Assembly (NCBI GenBank): GCA_023362775.1 | Contig: JALMGJ010000004.1 | Coordinates: 53,903,298 to 53,967,297, forward strand | DNA from: Charina bottae | Taxonomy: Eukaryota; Chordata; Lepidosauria; Squamata; Charinaidae | DNA length: 64,000 nucleotides | Direction: 5' to 3' | In this document: piece after piece, positions 25,570 to 61,005 of the stretch | Numbering within the stretch: position 1 is the stretch's first letter | Layout: each line of letters starts with the position of its first letter | Position numbers and translations under genes: made by a program | Notes under the pieces: generated by a model | The model's database searches: none | Seen by the model: the letters and a program-made list of their open reading frames with translations, nothing else | Told to the model about the DNA's origin: nothing

Positions 25570-25905
25570 CAGTGTGCTGTAGATAGAGGGAGGCAGGGAG
25601 GGAGGGAGGGAGGGAGGAAGGGGGGAGGGGGGAGTGGAGGAGGAAGAGGAGAAGGAGGGAAGGAGGGAAGGAGGGAGGGAGGGAGGGAGGGAAGGAAGGA
25701 AGGAAGGAAGGAAGGAAGGGGAGAGAAGGAAGGAAGAAGAGGGAGAGGAGGGAAGGAGGAAGAGGAGAAGGAAGGAATGGGGAGGAAACGGGAGGAAGGA
25801 AGGAAGAAGGGGAGAGAAGGAAGGAAGGAAGAAGAGGGAAAAGGGAAGGAGGAAGAGGGGAAAGAAGGAAGGGAGGAAAGGAGGGAGGGAGGAAGGAAGG
25901 ATATG
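25570..25905. repeat. (GGGA/GGAA)n purine-rich tract, ~335 bp
   Basis: Almost pure A/G on the + strand. Long frames through it on both strands (25411-25917 and others) encode only low-complexity Glu/Arg/Gly or Pro/Ser and are not genes. Confidence 0.95.
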
Positions 25906-26812
25906 AGAGCTGTGCACTATGGCTGTGCAGCTCTTTGGATCACGAGGTATGAGGAAGCTTCTAAACCTGCTCTTAGAAGTATCTTTTTGCCTTTAAATCC
26001 AAAGAGCAACTGATCCATGGTTTATAACATGCAACATCCTTGGTGGTCCCCTGCAAAGACCTCCAGAAAGGGTTAGCCAATTATCCTTTTCAACATGACG
26101 GAAGGGGGAAATCATTATCTTCAGGACTGGGCAGTAATATTATCTATGGCACCCATTAAATGTACATCAAAGCAATCTGAGCTTTCCACAAGGCCCCATC
26201 CCCTCCTTTTGGAGCGTGTCCCTCCCAGCGCACCAGTGCAATCCTTCAGTTGCAATCCTTGGTGGGACACCAAGTGCAAAAGATTAGGAGAAACGCTAGT
26301 GCCCCGTCGAATGATCTGGGTAGGAAGTGTGCCAGCCTCACAAAACAAAACAAAAAAGCTGAGCAAACTTCCCGCTTGTCTCTAGCAATCGTTCCATATT
26401 CCTCTTGTCCTAATGGAGGGGGAAAAAACTATTTTAACCCTAGAGCGGGAAATAAACATCCCTCTTTTTCATTAATTCCTTCTCGCAAAGCTAGACAATC
26501 TCTTTGCTGCTATGGTTTTAATTCTATTTTTTTTCCAGTTTCCAGGGGATATAAGGTCTCTTAATGCACCTATTCCACTTTGAGGAAGAGCATTGAAAAC
26601 AAGCACACACCTGCACAAATGTGCCCCAGAATTTCTTTCGTTTGCTGTGCAATTTTGGCCATGGGACCTTGGTGGGGCTTGAAAAAAGGGCCTGCGATTT
26701 ACAGAAGGCCATAAACCCTGGTTGGCTTATCCTGTTTTAGCTAGTGGTGTCCCTTTCTCTATGAAGATATAGATATAACTATAGATTAGTTATACAGTGT
26801 GTGGGATATTGA
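25906..26812. other. intron 1, no feature seen
   Basis: Moderate GC, several overlapping short frames on both strands, none with a recognisable product. Confidence 0.5.
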
Positions 26813-26892
26813 GAGCCAGTTTGGTGTAGTGGTTAAAGCAACGGGCTAGAAATCGTGAGGCCGTCAGTTCTAGTCCTGCCTTAGGCACAAAG
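26813..26892 (+). mobile_element. SINE-A 5' fragment
   Basis: gagccagtttggtgtagtgg head and agttctagtcctgccttagg B-box region; cut off by the TIR element starting at 26893. Confidence 0.85.
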
Positions 26893-27802
26893 TAGGCTGA
26901 CCATATGTCCCATTTTGAACGGGACAGTCGCTTTTTTTAGCATTTTTCAACCGTCCCGTCGTTTTGATAAAAATCTCAATTTTGTCCCATTTTTTAAACC
27001 CGGCGGGAATGGCGCGGAAGGAGGATCCGAGCCGAAGCTGCCGATTGGAGGCAGCCCAGAAGAGGAAGCCCTCCTGCCTGTCAGCACGCAGCAAAGGAGG
27101 GCGGAGAGGTGGAGAGAAGGGTGATTGGCTAGGCGGGAGCCAATTGTGTGGACCGGGGGGTGGGGTTTGCAGGCGGGAGCCAATCACACGGACCGGGGTG
27201 TGGGGACCCGTCTTTTTCATGAATACGGAATATTACATAACACCCCGTCCCGTTTTGCCATCCCAATGTCCCGTTTTTGCCTCAAGGAAATATGGTCAGC
27301 CTATATAGGACCAATTGGCAGCAGGGCAAGGTCTGGGTCAAGGTTCCCTTTGACAGTCAATATATATATTTCCAGTCTCACCCTATTGCCAAAGGGAACC
27401 TTGACCCAGACCTTGTGGGTGATCGCAAGTCTTTTTATATAAACAGTAATCTGTTTAAGCAGGGATACCCAAACTTTTTGGCACGAGGGACCAGTTTCGT
27501 GGAAGACAGTTTTTCCACGGACTGGGGGGGGGTTTGCAGGCAGGAGCCAATCGTGTGGAATGGGGGGCGGGGTTTGCAGGCGGGAGCCAATTGCACAGAC
27601 CGGGGGCGGGGTTTGCAATTGGGAGCCAATCAGGCGGAACGGGGGGCGGGATTTGCAGGTGGGAGCCAATCACGTGGACCAAGGGGCGGGGTTTGCAGGC
27701 AGGAGCCAATCGCGCGGGGCGGGGGGAATATTACATAAGACCCTGTCCCGTTTTTGCCATCCCAATGTCCCGTTTTTGCCTCAAGAAAATATGGTCAGCC
27801 TA
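26893..27802. mobile_element. composite TIR element with GC/CCAAT tandem repeats
   Basis: The left end is taggctgaccatatgtccca. A matching right end occurs twice, at about 27227-27303 and 27726-27802: about 77 bp, nearly identical, both ending tatggtcagccta. Between them are a perfect 24-bp inverted repeat (27328-27351 / 27391-27414) and a hAT-like left end from 27460 (cagggatacccaaacttttt). Next comes a 39-40 bp tandem array, then the second right end. The structure suggests nested or recombined elements. No transposase is encoded; frames here are repeats read through. Confidence 0.7.
27523..27722 (+). repeat. 39-40 bp tandem repeat with GC-box and CCAAT-box
   Basis: Five units, with GGAGCCAAT starting at 27543, 27583, 27622, 27662 and 27702. 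Each holds gggcgggg(t/a)tttgca (Sp1-like GC box) and gggagccaat (NF-Y-like CCAAT box). Two further units with 40-bp spacing are at 27131-27215. Confidence 0.93.
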
Positions 27803-27889
27803 CCTTTGCATATTGTATGAATCTTGCTAATTGAGTAAACCACTATTAAACATATTACTGTATTGCTGTTCCTGCTTAAACAGGAGGTG

Positions 27890-28545
27890 GAAACCATAAT
27901 CAGGAGGTCTTCACTCAGCTTTGGCTGGTGTGCCAGCTCTGGTGACCAGGATGCTCTGGTGACACTTAATCACCATTCAGCTGGACTACTGCCATACATT
28001 CTACATTCTACATGGGGCTGTCTTGGGAGACAATGTGAAAATTACAGCTGACACAAATCCTGCCAGTGTGGAATAATGCCTATTTGAAAGTTGTTTCATG
28101 GGTTAGCAATAGTGTTCCAAGCCCAATGCAATGTGTTAGTTGTTACCTTTAAAACCCTACACAGTATAGCATCAAGTTATACTTTGCAACACCTTGCCAG
28201 AACAGGTGCTGCCTGCCTGGTTCAATTTTTCCAGGAGTACCTGCTAAAGATCATGGGGTGTGAACAAGGCAGTAGGCCTTCTCAGTAGCATCCCCCACTT
28301 TATGGAGGCACTGGCAGCCCTCACCTTGCTGGCTTTCCATAAGCAAGTTAAAGCAATGTTATTTCATTGTGCCTTTGGTCCCAGCTGAATGGCAGTGCCA
28401 TTATGATTTTTAATAAGAACTTAACCGTCTTAGTAGTGGCTTGTTTTAAATGTTTGCTCTTTTTCAGTTGTTTGCTGCCCAAAGTCTCTTGGGAGGGGGG
28501 TGGCCTAGACATGCTGTAAAATAAATCTAAATAAATCCAAGGGGA
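27890..28545 (+). mobile_element. L2-like LINE 3' remnant
   Basis: Broken + strand frames recall an L2-type ORF2 C-terminus: HHSAGLLPYILHSTWGCLGR near 27970-28035, then CVSCYL*NPTQYSI and AFSVASPTLW near 28270-28310. The 3' end runs ctgcccaaagtctcttggga into aataaatctaaataaat. Many stops; an old copy. Confidence 0.7.
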
Positions 28546-29140
28546 AGCACATTTAAAAACTATTACTTGGAATCAACATTAAATCTGTTTCACAAATCAG
28601 TAACTTAACCTAATTTTCCTTCAAGGATACAAATACAATGACAGGTTTTAACCATTTTGGTGGAAGGAAAGCCTGGCTGTAGCACCTTGCTACTTACATT
28701 TTGATGCTGCCCTAGTATTCTCTGATGAATGTGCAGAAATAGTTCCAGATATTATTGTTTAAAATTCAGTCCCATTCCTAGACTTTAGCTAATATTTCCA
28801 GTGTAAAGAGTTGCTTAATTTTCTCAGCAGCTTCTGTCCGCTATCAGTTTCAGTGCTTTCTTTTACTGTAGCAAAGGCCTTTCCATTCACGTCCTGATTT
28901 AGTTAACATCATGCCTCTTGAGATCTGCAAGGGCATAAATGTAGTCAGATGAGCGATTTGAAGGCATAAGAGAACAAAATTCAAATGAAGTTTTTAAACC
29001 AACTAATTCACATTTGGTGCTGGTTATCTTATCAGTGAATTTAAGAAAACAGGCAACACTGGGTCATTTACTGGAAACATTTACCAGGGTTTCTTTAAAA
29101 TTCAGATTCAAAGACTAATATATACATACATACATACATA
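28546..29140. other. intron 1, no feature seen
   Basis: Unique AT-rich sequence; ends in a short TACA repeat. Confidence 0.5.
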
Positions 29141-29456
29141 AAGGTAAAGGTTCCCCAGCACAGTCGTGTCTGACTCTAGGGGCCGGTGCTCATCTCCGTT
29201 TGTTAGCCAAAGAGCCAGCATTGTCCGAAGATGCTTCCACGGACATGTGGCCGGCCTGGCGCACACGGAACACTGTTACCATCCCACCGCAGTGGTACCT
29301 ATTCACCTACTTGCATTTGTATGCTTTCGAATTGCTAGGTTGGCAAGAGCTGGGGCAAGTGCGGGAGCTCACTCCGTCACACGGGGCTAGGGTCTCAAAC
29401 CTCCGAACTTGCAACCTCCTAAGCCTGGCGTCTTAACCGTTGAGCCATTGCGCCCC
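29141..29456 (-). mobile_element. SINE-B copy, near full length
   Basis: Reverse complement: aaggtaaaggttccccagca, tgactctaggggccggtgct, tttcgaattgctaggttggc, and the tRNA-like head ggcgtcttaaccgttgagcc at the right. Confidence 0.9.
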
Positions 29457-29605
29457 CTGCATGTGTGTGTGTGTGTGTATATATATATACACACACACAC
29501 ACACATACATACAGTACATACATACATACATACGTGTGTGTGTGTATATATATATATATACACACACACACACATACATACATACAGTACATACATACAT
29601 ACGCA
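29457..29605. repeat. duplicated (TG)n(TA)n(CA)n(TACA)n block
   Basis: Two successive units each running TG, TA, CA, then catacata...cagtacata. The TG-TA-CA order makes each unit self-complementary. Confidence 0.95.
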
Positions 29606-29830
29606 TCATAATATTTCTGAAAGTTGATTAATTCAAGAACCATTTTCTTTCAGCAGTTTATGAATATATCTTTTCCTGTTTTTCAAATGATAGGGTATGT
29701 TGATCCTTTTTATTAGCAATCTGCAACATATATTGATATTTGGAATTATATAGATGTATATAGATTGTTGCATTTAAAAAGAAGGGCATTCCTGGAAATG
29801 CTTAAGTATCTTCTTCATTTGATTCTACAG
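29606..29830. other. intron 1 end, branch/acceptor region of NHS exon 2
   Basis: Unique sequence leading to the acceptor ttctacag at 29823-29830. Confidence 0.6.
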
Positions 29831-52904
<23,074 letters not shown>

Positions 52905-53137
52905 GTTGCCTAAGGGCCTAAGCACAGTTCTGACTGTTAAATGGGGGAACTCTGCGTTTGCTAAGCATATTTGACTATAAAAAGCCAATTCTGTAGCAGT
53001 CAAATACCCTACAGGGCAATATGCGATGCTTGAAAATGTTAAAGATTGCTAAAAGAATTAAATGATCTGTAGGTATTTATTACATCACATTTTCTATGAG
53101 TAGAAATATATTGTCAACCTTTAATTTTCTTCTCACT

Positions 53138-53179
53138 CTCTCTCTCTCTCCCTCCCTCCCTCCCTCCCTCCCTCCCTCT
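53138..53179. repeat. (TC)n(CCTC)n simple repeat in the 3'UTR
   Basis: Pure pyrimidine tract 230 bp after the NHS stop, sense strand. Confidence 0.93.
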
Positions 53180-54441
53180 TTTATTTTTTTCCCACCATCA
53201 GTGTAAATTTATCCAGTTTTCTATATTCCTTCTTTCTCTCCAGAGACATTACATTACTGTTGTGCTTCCCTAGGGGTGGTAAAACATAAAATTGGTGAGG
53301 AATTAGTATTTTTTTACATTAAAATGAATTGAAACAAAATAGAATGGACAAAACAGATGTACATATCTGTATTTTTGATAAGAAATTGTAAATAGAATTA
53401 TTGCAGAGAAAAATGTGGGTGGCAAATGAGAACTATCTTGTTAAATGACAAAAAAGGATGAAGATAATGGCTGTATTCTGTGAATACAATTTTCAAATCA
53501 ACATTATTTACATATCAACCACTACCACTGTTAAATAATTAAAGCCTCTAACATGAATTTAGCACTTGAATTAGTGGAAATCGTATCAATAAAAACTATG
53601 AAATTAAATAATATCTGATTTTCTTTAAAAATGTCATTCCAAGCAAGCTAATTTTTAAATGCAATTTGTGAAAAGAGGCTAATTGGCAAACACTACAAGT
53701 ACACAATGTTTATAAACCAGATTTTCTGCTCTGGCTTCTCCCTCCATTAAGAATTCTGAGAAGTGTAGTTATGTGAAAATTTTGTTTGTATGCCAAGGAT
53801 TGTATCACTCTTTCGGCTGATTTCTTCACTCATCACTTAAACCCATTTTAAAATTCTCTAAAGTTTGTTTCCATGGCCAATTCCATGGCCATTTTCATTC
53901 AATTTCCTTTCTTGTCACTCTCCTCTTGTTTACATGTGAAAGCACCTACATATGCAGTTCTCTGAGGAAATCCTTGTGTTGGCTCTCAGATTTCTCTTGG
54001 ATGGTCTTCTCAGCTATTGCTGCAGAATGATGGTAATAACAATATTATTTGTTGAGTGCTTATAAACAAGGTACTGCACAAAACATGTGGACTGCATAGA
54101 AACTACAGAAGTAGAAACATTGAAGAAAATCTAAAAAAACAATCTAAAACTCATATAAACAATTATAGGTTAAAAAAATAGGAATGGAAAGTTTTAAAAT
54201 GAGGAAAAATAAACAGAAAATCAACCAAATATTCATTTGTAACAAATGCTGTAAGCAAGAGTAATACACAAAAGAAGTGAAATAGAGGGGAAATGAGGTT
54301 TAATAAGCTCATACTTAATATTTTGTCTTTTGCTAATACCCTATTATTAAAAATAAATGCAAAGATCTTCCTTAAAAATCAACTTATGATTGAAACTAGC
54401 ATTTAGTTGTCAAAATCTGGATAGACAAGTGAATTTTAAGA

Positions 54442-54487
54442 GGTAGGTAGGTAGGTAGGTAGGTAGGTAGACAGACACACACACACA
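54442..54487. repeat. (GGTA)n and (CA)n simple repeats
   Basis: Seven GGTA/GTAG units then acagacacacacacac, inside the putative 3'UTR. Confidence 0.9.
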
Positions 54488-57201
54488 CAAACACCAAAGA
54501 GGAGGAATTGAGAGAGACAAATAAAATCTGATAAAATACTTCCATATATTGGAACTATCCTAAGAGAAAATCTTTTTAAGTGACATTTTGGGATGGCACA
54601 GAGATTGAGAATCTATCTTCTCAATATTGTTTCTGTATATGTTTAACATTAAATTAAAGTTTCAACCTTGAGTAACAGAATCCCATGCTATACTCGTAGC
54701 CTATTTATTCCATTTTAATTAATGTATCTTGCAATCTTACGAACCTGTTAAAATAAGTCAGCCTTATTCTGAATAAATATATTTAGAATTGTACTGTCAC
54801 GCTGCAGTCCTCAACACTGTAATTTAGCAAATGCTATTGAAGCTCAGACTTTTTTATTCAAGTAAACAATTTGCCTTCCATTTCTTTCTCAGTGGGTAGA
54901 CCTGATGTCCATTTTCTGTTTATTTTTTTTAACCTGGGAATCAAACCATCACTAGCTTTACCCCTCAAACTCTTATTGAATTGCACTATGGCCATCCTCA
55001 TCTTTATATCACCTCACCCAACATTTCCATTAACAAAAATTCAACATGACAGGATAGTAACATTACACCACATAGTACACTGCATATAACAACTTTTTGC
55101 AAAGCTGGTGTAATCCACAGTATCCCAGCTGCAGACATGCCCACTGCAATATGCTTATAATGGTGGATTTTATTTGCACCAGGAGAGTAAATTCGTTAAA
55201 TTTTTACAAACTCAGGAAAAATTATTTACTTTTTTTTAAATTATAAAACAAAAATCCATTTAGATCATGAACTCCTTTCTTTACAGCTATTTCACTATCA
55301 TAGGGGCGCCAAAAACCTGGATTTCTGAGTTATGTTCTACAGGCTAGCAACACGCTTAAAATTTAATCAGGAAGTTTCTTCTTTAAACAGTGACTGTGTG
55401 AATCATCAGTAACATCTACACACTTTGCCTTAAATTGTTCCATTCCATAATAGCTAGAATTTGCTCTGGGTATCTAGAAATTTGGCTCATTATCAATGTC
55501 AACCACTACAGACAACCACAAGCTCTGCATTTAGTTCTCGGCTTATCAATCATGTGTCCCATCATTTTTATCTGTTTCACAGGTTTGCTGTGAGGATAAA
55601 ATTGGAAAGCTCCTTGGAAAAAAGTTGTGTAGGCTACAAAGGTGATTAAATAGTGTGATTAATATTCCTCTCATGTGCAAACTATGGAAGAACAATAAAA
55701 ATACATTACTTTCTAACTCTTGTGATAATGGCATAATACTTTGTTCATCATCTTGTAGATCCAATAATTTCTCAGTTCGATCACAGAACTACAATTCCCA
55801 GGGTTCTTAGGGGAAGCCATATCCAATGAACAGATATGAGAGCTACAGTGCCACCATAACTATTAGCATTGGTGCTGAAAAACACACTTAAAAAGGACAG
55901 CAGAAACAAAATTTTAAAAATCCTTTTAAGAAAAAATGTTAGGCATCTAGCTTTTTCTGTGATATTTGGCACTTAATATGGCCAGTGATTATAATTGTTT
56001 CATACTACTATTACAGCTAGATTGTTGGGAAACCTAGCAATGCTCTGGTAAATAAAATCAATACCAAGTAATAGCTAAGTAACTATTAAGCATGCAACAA
56101 ATGCTATTGATTCATGAATAAAGTGTACAATAATATTTCAGTGAAGCTTTGTGTGGACAACATTCATCTTACCTAAATATTTATGAAAATGACACTGTGA
56201 AAAAAGTAACTAGGTTACTTTTACCTTATACCTAAGCTAGGCATAGGTATGCATTCTTTATACATCTTACTGAACATGGAATGGGGAAAGTCTGTAGTTC
56301 ATACTGCTCAGTTTCTTTCTGTCTTGATTTTATTAGAAATGCTCACCAGGATGGGAGTCTACAGTGGGTGGGGTGCAGAAGAAACCAGAGCAAATATTTT
56401 GAATAAATGAAAGCAGGGAAACGTTGGTTTACCTGAAGTTGCTTGAAGTTTGTTGTCAGAAGACCAAAAGCAGAACCATGCTGATGGATCAAAGTACAAA
56501 AATCAGTCAAAGACAATCTTTTCCCAAGACATATCACATCAGTTTGCCATGGGTAACTTGCTCTAAAATGAGTTATTGGAATCAGGTTTGTAAAATGCGG
56601 TTCATCAAACTAGAGAACTAATTAAAGCAGAATTCAGGAAGGAAGGTTTAGTGTAGAGACTATTTTGAGAAGAAATGTGTTGTCAAGTTCAAACTGAGTC
56701 CAGTATCTGATTTAAGTAGGTAGTCACTAGTAGGTCTGTGGGGAAGGTAGCTTCAAGCAGAAGTAAATTCTTGTAGGAATCTAGGAAAAGTGAAAATCAA
56801 GGGAGGATTATTTCTTATAATGCTCATAATAAGATAATTTTATCTTATTATAAGCAGTAAGAACGTTAACCTTAAACATTGAGCAAATGATTACATACAT
56901 TCAAGATTAACTGTAATTTTTCCTTTGTAACAGATTGATAAAAATGTACATTATTATTTTAGACTTAAAATCCTCCGGTATGGGGAAAAAAATAAAAGAA
57001 TGGTTAGAATATGTGTAGAAAGAGATATGAGAACAGGGTACTTGCTCAATTCTAAGATTTGCCACATAGGCAAAGTATTTAGTTGGGCTTATTTGCATAG
57101 GTGAGCCCGTGTGTCCTGATAATCTATGATAGTCTGGGATCATGTATAAAAGTTAGGCAGTTAGGAGAACAATATTTGAGTGAAAGAGCTGAATTAGTAT
57201 C

Positions 57202-57405
57202 GGAGAAGCAGTGTGGTGAAGTGGATAAGGTGTTGGGTGAGAACCAGAGAGACCAAAGTTCTAATTATTCCTCAGTTATGGTAGCTCATTGGTGGAGTTT
57301 GGGTTGATTGGTTTCTCTCAGTTCAATCTCTCTGGAAGTACTGTGTACAATGCCTTGAGCTCCTAGATAAAAGGTGTGATAGAAAACTAACAAACCAATG
57401 AATAA
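57202..57405 (+). mobile_element. old tRNA-derived SINE relic
   Basis: gagaagcagtgtggtgaagt, gataaggtgttgggtgagaa, and the end tgccttgagctcctagataa ... gtgatagaaaac, a diverged amniote/squamate SINE within the inferred 3'UTR. Confidence 0.55.
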
Positions 57406-58941
57406 GGAGAATATTAACTTGAGGTAATTGTAGCTGACAGACAAACTGTAGTAAGTTGTCAGAAAGCCAGTGAAAGAGAATGTGTTGGAGAGGGAGCAAG
57501 ATTAATGTAGCTTTTTTTTTTTTTAAAGAATCATACCATTGGTCTGGGAGGCACAAGTGCTGTTTGATATCACTTTCCTTCAGATTACTGCCAAGAGCTG
57601 CTTTACTGCCTGATTCCAAGCTTGATTATCTCTCAGTGCTAAAGTGAGATAGCGTCAATTACGATGCTTTAATGTTACAGGCAAATTCAGTACTATTCTC
57701 ATTTGGGATCAGAATGCCAAATCCATTCAAGAAAAATGCTGTATAAGGTATATTAAAAGTTGAATTGGTTTGTTCAATATGTAAGCCTTATAACTTTCAT
57801 CCAGGCAATTTATGCCATTATCGGCTATGTTCCAGGACATTAAATGATTCCATGTAAACATTGCAGACTTGCTACACAGAAACATGCAATTTGAATGAGA
57901 AGGCAGTGAAACAATTCTATGTAATGCTCACAAAACTATCACAACTACTTACTTCGTTTACACAGAAATCTATAACAAAGCATTTCTATTTTCTATTTAT
58001 AAAATTAAAGCCCAAATTAAGATGGATTATAAATCCACTTTAAAAACTATTTTTGTTATTTTTGCTAACTCAGACTGTGCACTCTGTTATAGGCATCTGA
58101 AGCTCTGAGGCCCCCAGTGAAATCAGGGAGAAGCATAACTTACCCGTGCACAATATTGCCCTCCTTAATGTGAGCAGCTTCTGCCGATATAGTGTGCAGA
58201 TGAAAATGATCAAAGACTACAATTACCTAGGAATAAGCTTCACTGAATACAATGGGATTTATGTAAAAGTTTATATGGTTGCGCTGCACAAGTAGTATGT
58301 CTTCAGGACACTCCAAAGAAGCAAAAGTTAACATCTCATCTTGAAACAGAGAATAAATATAGAAACGTTTCTAACTTATGAACCATAATTCTAACTTGCA
58401 ATTCTGTCGTTTGCACTGATGTTTCAAGAATAAGTTTTGAAGTTATGCAGTTATTCATTTCTTTTGTAATATTATGGCAGCATAGAGTATTGATTAATTA
58501 TAGAAATAAAGCATATGTTTGCATTTGCCAAAGGCCACACTGATAAGAGTGCATTTGCTGCAATTGTGGCAGATTTAAAGAAATACCTAGCTTATGACTT
58601 AAAAGTTTAAAAACTAATTAAGAAGGTTACAGTGTAACTATTTTGGTACTAGCACCAGTTCATGCTGGCAGAAAAGACAATGGTTTATGGACTTGCATCC
58701 ATTTTGTATTTTTGTAATATTTGTAAATACAAACTTTTTAAATTGTTGCAAAAATTGTTTCTTTTGTAAAATGTTTTCAAAGTTTACATTAAAACCAACC
58801 CAGTTTGTATATTTTAGAACTGTGCAACACTTTAAGTCTTGTATTTATTTTTAGTAAAACAGTGACAGTTTCATTGTGAACCCCCTCTCTAAACTGTGTC
58901 AGAAAAGTCTGATTATCTAGGAAATGTGTATTGAAACTGCA

Positions 58942-58947
58942 AATAAA
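58942..58947 (+). terminator. NHS: candidate distal poly(A) signal of NHS
   Basis: Canonical AATAAA about 6.0 kb after the stop codon, at the end of the last repeat-poor stretch before the retroelement cluster. Usage is inferred, not shown. Confidence 0.45.
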
Positions 58948-59089
58948 TGTGACTGCAATTGAATTGCTCCACTTTCTTTACTTACCACCAGTCAGTCAAC
59001 AAAAGAAAAGTTCTTCTGGATCATGGTCTACTAGGCAATACAGATGCTTTTGGGATAGCCATGAGCAGCCTATGAATGGGCAAGGTGGT

Positions 59090-60125
<1,036 letters not shown>

Positions 60126-61005
60126 AGACTTCATAAGGGTGGGTTTGATGAGCTCAAGGATAGTAGTTCAGATCCAATGGCTTGAGTTCCTAAAGGAGAG
60201 AAATGTCCCCAAATCCTACCCAATGAAATACTGAAGGCACAATTACAATTCTTACAAGAATGAAATATCAGAGAAACCTCAAGAGGTCAGTATGGATAAC
60301 AAGTAGAACTCTCTAAAACACTGAAGAGGAAAAGGGTGATGTACAGAAAACAGAAAAGGGGGCACATAACCACAGTAGAATAAAGGTAGTCTCCAGAAAC
60401 TGTAGGAACTCTGCCAGAAAGATTAAAGTTTGGAATGAGCGGAGGCTTGCAAAAGATATCAAAAAGAACAACAACATCAAAAGGTTTTTTGATTATGTTA
60501 GAAAGCCAAAGAGGATATAGGCCTGTTGTGAGGAGAAAACTGGTGAATTGGCCATGGTGAGAAGGCAAACCTTCTTAACTCCTATTTTGCACATATCTTC
60601 TCTCAGAAGGAAAATCGAGCCATAGCTGGTCATTGTTATGGTACTGAAGGAAGGAGGGAACTGCAGCTCAGGATAGAAAAAAAGCCGGCGAGAGAACTTT
60701 TTTGTTTGTGTGCACGCGCCTTCAAGTCAGTGTTGACTCTTGGCAACTGCCTGGATAAGTCCCTGCAGTTTTCTTGGCAAGATTTCAGAAGTAGTTTACC
60801 ATTGCCTGCTTCATAGGGCTGAGAGAGAGAATGGTTGAAGGTCACCCTGCTGGCTTTGTGCCTAAGGCGGAACTAGAACTCACGCTCTCCTGGTTTCTAG
60901 CCTGATGCCTTAACCACTGCACCAAACTGGCTCTCTTGAGAGAGAACTTCATTAATTTAAATTAATTAATGTCTCTAGGACCTGATGGATTACATCCTAG
61001 GGTAC
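60126..61005 (+). mobile_element. second CR1-like LINE fragment, interrupted by a SINE
   Basis: + strand frames recall the region just before the CR1 reverse transcriptase: ARKIKVWNERRLAKDIKKNN then IKRFFDYVRKPKRI, then YSYFAHIFSQKEN-like text. After the SINE at 60712-60935, gacctgatggattacatcct corresponds to the GPDGLHP motif. Stops abound. Confidence 0.65.
60712..60935 (-). mobile_element. SINE-A copy inserted in CR1-like fragment
   Basis: Reverse complement: ttcaagtcagtgttgactct, cctggataagtccctgcagt, tgcctaaggcggaactagaa, and head ccttaaccactgcaccaaac. Confidence 0.92.

Larger units (their letters stand above)
52905..58965 (+). other. NHS: NHS 3' untranslated region (3' limit inferred)
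   Basis: Non-coding, AT-rich sequence after the stop. The 3' limit is inferred from AATAAA at 58942-58947, followed within about 15-20 bases by a cleavage-like site, and from the unique-looking, T-rich 3'UTR-like character of 58290-58940. Earlier candidate signals are at 53549 (ATTAAA), 53588 (AATAAA) and 58505 (AATAAA), so shorter isoforms are possible. The region contains simple repeats (53138-53179, 54442-54487), SINE-like pieces near 55570-55640 and 57202-57405, and an old interspersed-repeat remnant near 58222-58285. Confidence 0.5.

Noticed and set aside
25411..25917. 168-codon ORF rich in Pro/Ser/Leu and complementary Glu/Arg/Gly frames
   Set aside because: Translation of a purine/pyrimidine simple repeat.
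27277..27738. 153-codon and overlapping ORFs of repeated CRREPI/GGSQS-type units
   Set aside because: Translation of the 40-bp GC/CCAAT tandem repeat.
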